Shown here piece by piece: positions 23,811 through 31,552 of a DNA stretch of 33,043 nt. The position numbers and the translations under genes were made by a program. The stretch lies in contig JAUNXN010000006.1 of NCBI GenBank assembly GCA_030539795.1, forward strand, positions 1-33,043. Reading direction: 5' to 3'. The stretch's first letter is position 1. Every line of letters starts with the position of its first letter. This DNA is from Methanobrevibacter sp. GTDB lineage: Archaea > Methanobacteriota > Methanobacteria > Methanobacteriales > Methanobacteriaceae. A model generated the notes under the pieces. That model did no database searches and was not told the origin of the DNA. It saw only the letters and a program-made list of their open reading frames with translations.

Positions 23811-25883
23811 ATGAAATTCAGAAAGATTTTTTTGGTCAGCATGATTCTGTTGGCCATCCTAACAGTTAGCGCCGCCTGCGCAGCCGACAACATAACGGCC
23901 GATGATTTGGCGACACCGGAAATTGACGATTCCATTTCAGAATCGGTAGACGAAGAAATAACCGAGGACATTCTGCAATCCAGTGCGGACGATTCCGTAT
24001 TGTCCGCCAAAAAGGATTCCGGAATGGAAGCAGATTTTGTAACCCAGGATGACGATGATGAAATCTATCCGATTGACGAGACAAGCGACATTCTAGCCGA
24101 CAATTACAAAAACGATTATGTGAGGGTCAAATTCCCTCAAAAGGTCAGCGGAAAGTTATCATTCTACATTGACGACAAATCCATAGTGAACAGGACAATA
24201 ACAAAGAAAGTCCATTACTTCTATGTAAACGAGGAAACATATAACCTTACAGTCGGAACACATTCCTGGAAGATGATATATTCCGGCGATGACAACTACA
24301 CTTCAGCATCACAGGACGGAACCTTCAATCTGACCGTCAAAAACGAATCCGGAATTAATATCAGCTTCGTAAAGCAGTACGATGACGGTAATATCAGCAC
24401 AATAGATGAAAATAAGGACCTCTATGTCAATGACCATGACAGCGACTACGTCATGATCAGATTCCCTAAAAAGGTCAGCGGAACATTGTCCCTCTACATT
24501 GACAAGAAGCTGGTTGCTGAAAAGGAGATAACCGGAAGAACACACTACCTGTTTGTCAACACAAAAAGCTACGGACTGGCTGAAGGAAACCATACCTGGA
24601 AGGTAAGGTATACCGGCGATGAAACCTACAAATCCGAAGTTTTATATGGAAACTTTACCCTGAATCCTGCAAGCGACTCATTCGTTAAAAAGAACCCTAA
24701 AATGCAGGTATATCTTATCGGCACTGCATATACAAACGAAACCACAGACGAATTTGAAGCGGAAAGAGATGACGAGTACTTCAAGGTCAAATTCCCAAAA
24801 GAAGTCAGCGGAACATTATCCCTTTACATTGACGGCAAATTCATGGCCGAGAAGAAAATCACCGCAAAGACCCATTACCTCTATGCAAACCTTGAAGACT
24901 ACAAGATCAGCAAAGGAGCACACAACTGGGAAATCAGATACTCCGGTGATGACGAATATGCATCATCATCAACAAACGGAACCTTTGAAGTTAACAAAAC
25001 AACCAAAAAGGTCAAACTTCAAAAGAAAACCCCTACCATGACCATGAGCAAAACAAAAACATACAAGACAAAACTGTATACCAAAAAGTACACAGTGACA
25101 ATGAAATACAACAAAAAGCCTCTCAAAAAGGTCAATGTCGTCTTGACAATCAAAGGCAAAAACTACAAGAAAACAATCAAGACAAAAACAAACAACAAGG
25201 GCGTTGCAACCTTCAGCATCAAAGGACTTAAGAAAGTGGGAACATATACCGGAACAGTGAAATACGGCGGAAACAAAAACTACAGAGCCGTAACTACAAA
25301 GCTGACAATCAAAATCACCAAGAAAACATGCAAGATCACCCGAGGCAAAAAAACCGTCGACACAAAAGTGCAATACACTACCGAAACAGTGACCAACTAC
25401 GACTGCAACGGTTTCATCGACGTGTCCGAAGCATATGAAATCCTGAACGCTTTCAGAGCCGAAGAAGGCGTATGGCAATGGAATAAGGACAATGTTGGAA
25501 AAACATACTTCAACACCAATGCTTCAAATATGCTTAAAACCCTTGAAATAAGTCCAATATTTGAAGAGGTTGCACAGACAAGGGCAAAAGAGCTTGTCGA
25601 ATCATTCAGCCATACACGTCCTGACGGCAATGACACCTGGACTGCATATCCCGCTTTAGGCAGCGGCTATTATCCTACCGGAGAAAACATTGCAATGGGA
25701 CAGAAAGACTGCAAAGAGGTCATGGAAGCCTGGAAGGAAACAAAAGAACTGTATGAAAAGCAAGGCCACAGGCGTAACATGCTCAATCCAACCAGCGATT
25801 ATGTCGGAATTGCAGGATACAAGTATAATGGCGTAATCTACTGGGTGCAATCCTTTGGAAGGGACTTCGATTGGCCATATTAA
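23811..25883 (+). CDS. ALP6: three surface repeats fused to a CAP/SCP domain
   Basis: A 690-residue exported protein. The signal peptide is residues 1-24 (FLVSMILLAILTVSAACA, cleavage before AD). An acidic spacer reaches ~70. Three tandem repeats of ~108 residues follow (about 70-177, 178-287, 288-395), each with V-K-F-P-x-x-V-S-G-x-L-S-x-Y-I-D and ending W-K/E-x-x-Y-S/T-G-D-D/E-x-Y. A lysine-rich Ig-like domain spans ~396-520. Residues ~533-690 are a CAP (SCP/PR-1) domain with H601 in FSHTRPDG, E625 in GENIAMG, H653 in GHRRNMLNP and the final strand YWVQSFG, so the usual His-Glu-His site looks intact. CAP domains are secreted modules that bind lipids or other ligands in several lineages; the activity here is unknown. 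It lacks the terminal tail of the other ALPs. Confidence 0.85.
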   Translation: MKFRKIFLVSMILLAILTVSAACAADNITADDLATPEIDDSISESVDEEITEDILQSSADDSVLSAKKDSGMEADFVTQDDDDEIYPIDETSDILADNYKNDYVRVKFPQKVSGKLSFYIDDKSIVNRTITKKVHYFYVNEETYNLTVGTHSWKMIYSGDDNYTSASQDGTFNLTVKNESGINISFVKQYDDGNISTIDENKDLYVNDHDSDYVMIRFPKKVSGTLSLYIDKKLVAEKEITGRTHYLFVNTKSYGLAEGNHTWKVRYTGDETYKSEVLYGNFTLNPASDSFVKKNPKMQVYLIGTAYTNETTDEFEAERDDEYFKVKFPKEVSGTLSLYIDGKFMAEKKITAKTHYLYANLEDYKISKGAHNWEIRYSGDDEYASSSTNGTFEVNKTTKKVKLQKKTPTMTMSKTKTYKTKLYTKKYTVTMKYNKKPLKKVNVVLTIKGKNYKKTIKTKTNNKGVATFSIKGLKKVGTYTGTVKYGGNKNYRAVTTKLTIKITKKTCKITRGKKTVDTKVQYTTETVTNYDCNGFIDVSEAYEILNAFRAEEGVWQWNKDNVGKTYFNTNASNMLKTLEISPIFEEVAQTRAKELVESFSHTRPDGNDTWTAYPALGSGYYPTGENIAMGQKDCKEVMEAWKETKELYEKQGHRRNMLNPTSDYVGIAGYKYNGVIYWVQSFGRDFDWPY

Positions 25884-25885
25884 TT

Positions 25886-25927
25886 GATGGAAGAGCAATT
25901 CTTTCATCACTCTTTTTTTATTTTTTT
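25886..25927 (+). terminator. Hairpin plus T-run after ALP6
   Basis: GATGGAAGA (25886-25894) pairs with TCTTTCATC (25900-25908), with one G-T pair, around a 5-base loop. TCTTTTTTTATTTTTTT follows at 25911-25927, the best-formed terminator on the plus strand. Confidence 0.75.
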
Positions 25928-26078
25928 AAGCAATCCCGAATTGTTCTTGACTATTTTTTGCGAATATATCGTCCACATCTAAAAATCAAACAAATATCAA
26001 AATTGATTTTAAACCCATAATTTACGAAATAAAGACAATATTGACCTTAAAAATGATAAAAAAATAAATATCTAGTAA

Positions 26079-26095
26079 GATAATTATAAATTATC
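26079..26095. promoter_or_regulatory. 17-bp palindrome at the promoter of the Ntn-hydrolase gene
   Basis: GATAATT-ATA-AATTATC is perfectly symmetric and lies 19-35 bases before the ATG at 26114, so it overlaps the expected TATA position (TTATAAATT at about 26084-26092). It may be an operator or just a symmetric TATA region. Confidence 0.4.
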
Positions 26096-26113
26096 GAATT
26101 TAAGAGGTTTAAT

Positions 26114-26929
26114 ATGACAGCAGAAGTATTAATCATGAGACAAAATGGAATAATATTTGCGGCAGACAAAGCCGTGACAACTCCAAACGACAAATCATAT
26201 ACAACAAGCAAGAAGATCTTCAATTTAGACAAGGATTTTCCAGTCACCATGATGATTAACGGCCATGTTGACTTTGAGGGAGTTTTCATTGGCGATTTGA
26301 TTGGCGAATTTAAAAAAGAAAATGACTTCAAAGAAATTGGAGATATTGAGAAAATCAAAAACAGATTCATCGAATTTCTTGAAAAAAACACCAAATACAC
26401 CTCAAAAGAAGAATATATTGACATGATTAGATATATTTAAAAATGAAATCGAAACGGAAATTATAAATTATGGCTTTGAAGAAGTAATGAATTACCATAA
26501 ACATGAGATTCCCCAATATATTAAAGACATATCCACATTTAATGAAGAATTATATGATGTAATCCCAAATCAAATAATAAAATTCAAATTGAATTTGAAA
26601 AACAATTAACTGACTATAATTTAAATTTAGAGACAATGCATGAAATCATAAACATATATGGGAAATTAATTAACAACAAATTTAAAACACTGAACACATT
26701 TATTGAAAAATATAAAATTCAAAGTCTACAAGACACATCGGAATCGATTGAATATTTACCTAATGAATTGCTCTGTGATTTAGCAGATTATCTAATACAA
26801 ATTACTGGATTAAAGCAAAAAATATCCTCTGAACTTGAAACCGTGAGTATTGAAACTAATGTTGGATTATTAACCAAAGCAATTAATTTTAAATGGGTAA
26901 AACACAATACTGATAGACTTAAATATTAA
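26114..26929 (+). pseudogene. Proteasome-like Ntn hydrolase, interrupted by two frameshifts
   Basis: The start has GAGGT 5 bases upstream of the ATG. After Met removal the N-terminus is Thr-1, with Asp-17 (AAD) and Lys-33 (SKKIF) at the spacing of the proteasome beta/HslV active site. The frame stops at 26438-26440. It continues one base over (about 26427-26609, FKNEIETEIINYGFEEV...) and returns to the first frame near 26580-26591 (EFEKQLTDYN...), ending at 26929. The shifts compensate: the whole span is 816 bases, 272 codons with the stop. Both shifts fall in short A/T runs. It could be a recent pseudogene, a sequencing error or programmed slippage. The first 108 codons alone still carry all three catalytic positions. 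The substrate of this family is unknown to me. Confidence 0.7.
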
Positions 26930-26957
26930 TAAAATATAGTAACTAAAGGTGAGAAAC

Positions 26958-27080
26958 ATGCTGTTCGTTCCAAAGAAAAAAAGAATAGAATCTGAGAAAA
27001 AGATAATGGAAGAATGTTTGGAAATGCAAAGAAAACTTAACGAAGAAACAATGAAAGAATTGCACAACCACAAGGATTAA
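26958..27080 (+). CDS. 40-residue charged small protein
   Basis: The ATG at 26958 is preceded by AAAGGTGAG at 26945-26953, a good ribosome-binding site. The product begins MLFVPKKKRIESEKK and continues with Glu/Lys/Met-rich helix up to HNHKD. It probably forms a single amphipathic helix or coiled coil. It follows the Ntn-hydrolase gene by 28 bases on the same strand, so it is probably co-transcribed. No family recognised. Confidence 0.45.
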   Translation: MLFVPKKKRIESEKKIMEECLEMQRKLNEETMKELHNHKD

Positions 27081-27170
27081 ACACTGCAAAACAATGATTT
27101 TGCACCTCAAATAAGAAATACAAAAAACATCACCAATAATTCTTCTTGACAGATTTAAAAAAAAAAGCAA

Positions 27171-27189
27171 TAGGGAAATTAAATCCCTA
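27171..27189 (-). terminator. Hairpin terminator of ALP7
   Basis: TAGGGA (27171-27176) pairs with TCCCTA (27184-27189), covering the stop codon. A run of eleven T follows on the minus strand (complement of 27156-27166). The stem sequence differs from the AATAGAG stem of ALP1-5. Confidence 0.7.
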
Positions 27190-30100
27190 CCTTTTAACTT
27201 TTGCTGATTTTTTAACCGTATCCTTCAAGTATGTCGCCTGATATTTGACTGTTTTTCCAACCTTGAGCTTTTTCAAAGCGGACTTTTTGATGGTTACCTT
27301 TGCAACACCATTCTTGTTGGTCTTTGCCTTGTAGGTCTTGCCGTTGAACTTGAAGGTTACCTTTGCGTTCTTTATTGCCTTTTTGCCCTTCTTGAGGGTG
27401 GCGGTCAATACCAGCTTTTTGGCAGACTTTTTGACTTTGACTGTCTTCAGTGTCAATACCTGCTTTACCGTGAGCTTTTTGATCACGCTTGCTCCCCTGT
27501 ATTTGGCGGTGATCTTGTATGTGCCCGGAAGCTTTGAAATCTTAAGCTTTGCAACACCTTTCTTGTCAGTCTTTACGGACTTGACTTTTTTGCCTGCGAT
27601 GTAGAATGTGACATACTTTCCGACGACGAGTTTGCCGAAGCTGTCCCGGACGGTAACCTTGTAGCATGAGCCGTCATTATAGTACATATTTAGGTTGCCC
27701 GCCTTGATGGTCGGGGTCTTCAATACGTTGATGTATGTGTAGTCACTCCATTCCTCATATCTGCCGTTTCCTTCCCAGCCATAGCTGACATATTGAATTC
27801 CTTTTCTTTGCGGAGTAATCTTTACGCTGGCTTTGCCGTTTATTATATCCCCATAGTAGAATTCCTCATTGATTATGACATATACCTCTCCTGTCGCATC
27901 CTTCGGCAAGGTGAATGTTATTGTTGATGTGTCCTTTGCAATGATTTCCTTTGGAATGCTTACGCTGACCGCAGGCTTGTGCCCTGCTATGTAGACCCAT
28001 CTGGAAGTCGAATAGTTTCCGTAATTTCCCGCATAATCGATTTCAGCTTCGTAGTCTCCACTATCCAATCCATTAATTGGAATGACTATCCTGTTTCCGT
28101 TGATCTCATATGTTTTGTTGATAAGGGGTTCATTTCCGCCGTCGGAAAGTGTGAAATTGATATTGCCTGTTGCGTCGCTCGGCATTTCAATTAGAATATT
28201 GTTTTCACGGCCGATTTCTAAATCAGAAGCGTTCACGTTAATGCCGAGTGAAAAACTGTCGTCAATAAATTCAACGTCATAGTCTGTTCCGTCATAGTAG
28301 GCATATAATGAATACATGCCCAATTTAAGCTCATTGATAGATACTGTCCCTATGCCGTCCCTTACGGCCTCACTTTTCTCAAGTACACGGCGATTATTGT
28401 CATCATAGACCTTAACAACCAGATTTCCATTTGCATCGCTCGGCAATTTCAAAGATACGTTCACGCCTTCGTCGATGTGGTAAGAATCACCATGTTTGAT
28501 TTTAGGGATGACTTCGAATTCCCCGGCTGCAGTCCGTTCAGGATAAACGGAATCGCCTTTGTAGAAGACTGTGGCGTTATGCTTGCCCAAGTCCAAATAA
28601 GGAATCATGACTGAACCATGTCCCTTTTTGAGGGCCACAGTATAGTTTTTGCCATCGACTGTCAAAATGCCGTTGCCGTTGATGTTGCCCCAGCAGTCAA
28701 TTACCACTCCTACTGAATCGCCGTATGCAAATCCGTTTTCGTCGATTCCCATAGCGTAGGTTACATTGAAGGAATGCCTTTCGGAGTATGGCTTGAATCT
28801 GCTATCTCCCATATATTTGAATTCAACGTTCCGGTATTCGCCGAAATCAAGGTCTGACAGGTCAATGTATTCATAACAGTCATCACCATATTCTATGAAA
28901 GTTGTGGATTTGACGTATTTGCCGTCGATGTATAAGTTAAAGTTTCCGGTTGCATCCTGAGAGCGCAAAAGATGAACAGCGGCCACTTCACCTATTATGA
29001 CTGTTTCGGGCACTGTAAATGAAATATATGATACTTTGAGTGTTGTTTCGTTTTCAAGAGCCTTGTAGTAGTCATCACCGGAGTATAAAACCTTCAATGA
29101 GTATTCCTTAAACTCAAGGCCGCTTACAAGCTCACCTATTGACACAAACGCCTCGCCGTTGTGGGCCGGTGCGCATATGCTGTTGTTTTCAATGGTGAAT
29201 GTGACGTTTCCTTCAGCACCTATGCCCAAAGTGGCATAGATATATCCTGAACTGTCAAAGACAACTGTTTTAGGAGCTTCAATTATCAGTTGGCCGTCTT
29301 TTGAGACTTTTCTGACATTGATTTCCACATACCTTGTGAAATCGCCGTATCTGGTGGAATTGTAGGTTACAGTCAATAACTGCTCTTCGGCTACATTAAG
29401 GAAATCCAATCCAAAGCTGGCGTTTCCATTGACTACGCTTTTGTTTGCCACCACTTCGTGCTTATATTCTATGGTGGCATAGCCATCTGCATCTTCCGGA
29501 AGGATAACGGATAGTGTGCCGTTTTCATCTGCTCCGATTGAATTTGGACATTTGATATATGGAATTGTTTTAAAGCGGTATGCATCATAGCTTATGCCAT
29601 AGTCATCTCCTGTGTAGCTGACGGTGATGTTGTGGCATCCAATGCCCAAAAATGACAGGTCGATTTTTGCTGTTCCATTTGTCAGATTGGCCGCTGCAAT
29701 TTCAGTGCCGTTTTCTAAAATCACAATGCTACCCTTTGCATCCCCAGGCAATCTAACTGAAATCGCATCTCCGCTGGCATATTCGATTAGTTGCGGACAT
29801 TCTATGTTTTCAATGACATTGATTATCCTTGTGATTGTACGTGCGGGATGTGCCTGATCGCCTTTGTAGTCAAAGACAAGTGTGTTTTCACCATATTTCA
29901 GATTCTTTATGGTATATAATGCATTTCCGTATTCGTCAAGAGGTATGCTTATGGCATTGCCGTTCTGAATCAGAGTTATCTCATCGCAAACAGCAGGAGT
30001 GTTTATGTCAATGACGACATCGTTTGCCCAAAGGAAAGTGTCCCCGTCCTCCAAATCAACATCCAGAATGTATGATACGTTGAACGTGCCTGAGCGATTT

Positions 30101-30756
30101 TGCGCAGGGTACTTCTTATCTCCCAAATATCTGAACTCATAGGTGTGAAGGCCATATGTGAAGCCCTTAAGCCAGATGAATGCCTCTCCGTCATCAACTT
30201 CAGCGCTGCCGTATAATTTGCCATCGACATACAATGATACCTTTCCTCTGGCATCCATCGGCAGGTAGGTTGAGGCCCATTGCTGCACATCAACATTCAG
30301 ATCTGTTAAATCGTCGAACCTGACATAATTTAAAGTGAAAACATCAGTCACATTCCACGGCAAATATCTCTCATCTCCTGAGTACAATAGGGAAATGTTA
30401 TATGGAGTATTGTACTTCAGGTCACCCCCATAGTCCCCTAATTCGAAACAGAACGATTGTTTGGCAGCGCTTGTGTTTATCTTTTCAACGCCGTTGACCT
30501 GAACGGCCACTGTTCCGGAGATGTTTTCATCCTTAAGCTCCACCCAAAGCTCAGGATCATCAGTGACATAGTGCTCACCGCTGTAGCTTCCAAAGCTGAC
30601 GTCAGGTGAAACCCTCTCATCACTTGAATTGGAGATTATCTCCTGCGGGCTGTCATCAATCTCCAGTGTTGAATTGTCTGCGTCAGCAGCACTGACAGCA
30701 CCGATTAATAAAATAAATAATAATAAGCTGATTGCTATAATCCCTTTAGGCTTCAT
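27187..30756 (-). CDS. Adhesin-like protein ALP7, Ig-like repeats, basic tail
   Basis: A 1189-residue exported protein. The signal peptide is residues 1-23 (IIAISLLLFILLIGAVSA, cleavage before ADADN). About ten Ig-like units follow, with YSGDERYLPW, YLGDKKYPA, YKGDQAHPA, YTGDDYG and YMGDSRFKP turns and PSDANGNL / PSDATGNI / PKDATGEV strand openings. The penultimate domain begins near LNMYYNDGSCYKVTV and ends KKLTVK. The last 86 residues (from KTVKVKKSAKK) contain 30 Lys, 1 Arg, 1 Asp and no Glu, and the protein ends VKR rather than VKK. It stands apart from the tandem array, but its tail DNA is partly identical to ALP5. GTGATT (complement of 30761-30766) precedes the ATG. A surface adhesin is the likely role; ligand unknown. 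Confidence 0.86.
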   Translation of the reverse strand: MKPKGIIAISLLLFILLIGAVSAADADNSTLEIDDSPQEIISNSSDERVSPDVSFGSYSGEHYVTDDPELWVELKDENISGTVAVQVNGVEKINTSAAKQSFCFELGDYGGDLKYNTPYNISLLYSGDERYLPWNVTDVFTLNYVRFDDLTDLNVDVQQWASTYLPMDARGKVSLYVDGKLYGSAEVDDGEAFIWLKGFTYGLHTYEFRYLGDKKYPAQNRSGTFNVSYILDVDLEDGDTFLWANDVVIDINTPAVCDEITLIQNGNAISIPLDEYGNALYTIKNLKYGENTLVFDYKGDQAHPARTITRIINVIENIECPQLIEYASGDAISVRLPGDAKGSIVILENGTEIAAANLTNGTAKIDLSFLGIGCHNITVSYTGDDYGISYDAYRFKTIPYIKCPNSIGADENGTLSVILPEDADGYATIEYKHEVVANKSVVNGNASFGLDFLNVAEEQLLTVTYNSTRYGDFTRYVEINVRKVSKDGQLIIEAPKTVVFDSSGYIYATLGIGAEGNVTFTIENNSICAPAHNGEAFVSIGELVSGLEFKEYSLKVLYSGDDYYKALENETTLKVSYISFTVPETVIIGEVAAVHLLRSQDATGNFNLYIDGKYVKSTTFIEYGDDCYEYIDLSDLDFGEYRNVEFKYMGDSRFKPYSERHSFNVTYAMGIDENGFAYGDSVGVVIDCWGNINGNGILTVDGKNYTVALKKGHGSVMIPYLDLGKHNATVFYKGDSVYPERTAAGEFEVIPKIKHGDSYHIDEGVNVSLKLPSDANGNLVVKVYDDNNRRVLEKSEAVRDGIGTVSINELKLGMYSLYAYYDGTDYDVEFIDDSFSLGINVNASDLEIGRENNILIEMPSDATGNINFTLSDGGNEPLINKTYEINGNRIVIPINGLDSGDYEAEIDYAGNYGNYSTSRWVYIAGHKPAVSVSIPKEIIAKDTSTITFTLPKDATGEVYVIINEEFYYGDIINGKASVKITPQRKGIQYVSYGWEGNGRYEEWSDYTYINVLKTPTIKAGNLNMYYNDGSCYKVTVRDSFGKLVVGKYVTFYIAGKKVKSVKTDKKGVAKLKISKLPGTYKITAKYRGASVIKKLTVKQVLTLKTVKVKKSAKKLVLTATLKKGKKAIKNAKVTFKFNGKTYKAKTNKNGVAKVTIKKSALKKLKVGKTVKYQATYLKDTVKKSAKVKR
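27218..27336. repeat. 119-bp block identical to 19896-20014 (ALP tail), copy 2
   Basis: Second copy of the identical block in the terminal-domain coding DNA, here in ALP7. On either side the two genes differ: for example AAACTTTTGC against TAACTTTTGC contexts at the stop, and GTAGGTC against GTAGGTT at the other edge. Confidence 0.85.
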
Positions 30757-30790
30757 GTTTAATCACTATTAGTAATATATATTTTTCATA
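30757..30790 (-). promoter_or_regulatory. Promoter and RBS of ALP7
   Basis: The minus strand has TATA-like AAAATATATATT (complement of about 30772-30784), then GTGATT (30761-30766) and the ATG at 30756. The TATA box is close to the gene, so the leader must be very short. Confidence 0.4.
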
Positions 30791-30842
30791 ATAATAAATC
30801 TATGAGATTCAATTTGTTTAAAGAAATTCAAAGTTAGAGGTG

Positions 30843-30859
30843 CATTTCAAGTGTAACTT
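30843..30859. repeat. 17-bp inverted copy of the motif at 4514-4530
   Basis: CATTTCAAGTGTAACTT is the exact reverse complement of 4514-4530 in the GerW leader region. Its core TTACACTTGAAA occurs a third time at 4571-4582. All three are in non-coding DNA. Confidence 0.65.
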
Positions 30860-31174
30860 CAAAAAATTGGCTATTTTGTGAATAAAAACATAAAATATCA
30901 AAATCAATGCGAAAACTCGTTTATTTTTTGAGATTTTGGGTTTGGTTTAATGTATTTATAAAGCAAGAGAAAATGTTATTACTCAATTGAAATGTGGAAA
31001 AAATATGGACTTACTGGCAGGTGAAATTCTTACAATAACCTACCCTCACTTCGTTAATGTGGATATCGGAATTGGCGTTTAGGTTTTGGTTTAAATTATC
31101 GCTTGATTGATGTGATTTTTCAAAATTATGAGTTTTGGACCGGTATTGGGCTGAAATTGTGATTTTTCAAATTT

Positions 31175-31194
31175 ATGTAATAAATATATTACTC
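31175..31194. promoter_or_regulatory. ATGTAA-N8-TTACAT palindrome, imperfect copy 3
   Basis: ATGTAATAAATATATTACTC matches the consensus at 10 of 12 arm positions with the same 8-base spacer. The left 13 bases equal those of the copy at 4476. Confidence 0.35.
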
Positions 31195-31234
31195 CGATGT
31201 TAATGTGATTTCATAATCGAATACATGCCTTCAA

Positions 31235-31297
31235 GGTGGCCTAAAAAATGAAATTTCCGAAATCGAAATTTGGAATATGATTTTAGGCAAAATCACC
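31235..31297. other. Nested stem-loop, candidate structured RNA
   Basis: Three stems nest inside each other. The outer one is GGTG (31235-31238) with CACC (31294-31297). The middle one is GCCTAAAA (31239-31246) with TTTTAGGC (31281-31288), perfect over 8 bp. The inner one is AAATTTC (31251-31257) with GAAATTT (31265-31271), perfect over 7 bp. Internal loops of 4, 9 and 5 bases separate them. Which strand is transcribed is not clear. Confidence 0.5.
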
Positions 31298-31332
31298 TGT
31301 GGGTTAAAAATTCAAATCTGATTTAAAAAATG

Positions 31333-31373
31333 ATGAAAAATTCCCGAAAAATTGAACTTTTGGGAATTTTCAT
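31333..31373. other. Long imperfect hairpin
   Basis: ATGAAAAATTCCC (31333-31345) pairs with GGGAATTTTCAT (31362-31373) with one bulged A. The stem continues inward after a bulged G with AAAA (31347-31350) and TTTT (31358-31361) around a 7-base loop. It lies 36 bases beyond the nested stem-loop. Confidence 0.5.
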
Positions 31374-31532
31374 GAAATTACTGTAAAAAAATTCACTTCA
31401 AGAAAACACCTGCTGCAAAAGCATTTTGAAAAATAACTCTTGAAATTGTGAAAATCAGCTGGAAAGAATTAATGAATCCATAAAATTGAAAATGTGGAAA
31501 ATTTTTGCTGAAGTTGCGATGTGAATAATATT

Positions 31533-31552
31533 ATGTAATATATATCTTACAT
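31533..31552. promoter_or_regulatory. ATGTAA-N8-TTACAT palindrome, copy 4, over a stop codon
   Basis: ATGTAATATATATCTTACAT has perfect 6-bp arms and an 8-base spacer. It covers the last codon and stop codon of the hydrolase gene, so part of the right arm is also coding. Confidence 0.4.

Larger units (their letters stand above)
30860..31546. other. Long non-coding stretch upstream of ALP7
   Basis: About 790 bases between the ALP7 start and the hydrolase stop hold no convincing gene. The best ORF, 25 codons from an ATG at 31005, has no ribosome-binding site. The contents are an inverted TTACACTTGAAA element, two ATGTAA-type palindromes, a nested stem-loop at 31235-31297 and a long hairpin at 31333-31373. 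The rest is AT-rich with small repeated words such as AATGTGGAAAA (30991 and about 31489) and GTGATTTTTCAAA (about 31109 and 31159). It may be a decayed gene or element, or may carry a small RNA. Confidence 0.5.

Noticed and set aside
23811-23882. Lipoprotein signal in ALP6 (…SAAC) and ALP4 (…SVC)
   Set aside because: The -3 position is Ser or Glu-Ser rather than Leu/Val/Ile, so the lipobox is not satisfied; ordinary cleavage after Ala fits better.
24969-25478. Minus-strand 169-codon Cys/Phe-rich ORF inside ALP6
   Set aside because: Antisense shadow of the lysine-rich domain (AAA/AAG read backwards gives Phe/Leu); no start signal.
9324-30756. ALP cluster as a genomic island or prophage
   Set aside because: No integrase, transposase, tRNA or flanking direct repeats found; the genes fit the known adhesin-like repertoire of the genus.
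31005-31082. 25-codon ORF (MDLLAGEILTITYPHF...) in the non-coding stretch
   Set aside because: No ribosome-binding site and no recognisable domain; probably chance or a decayed gene fragment.
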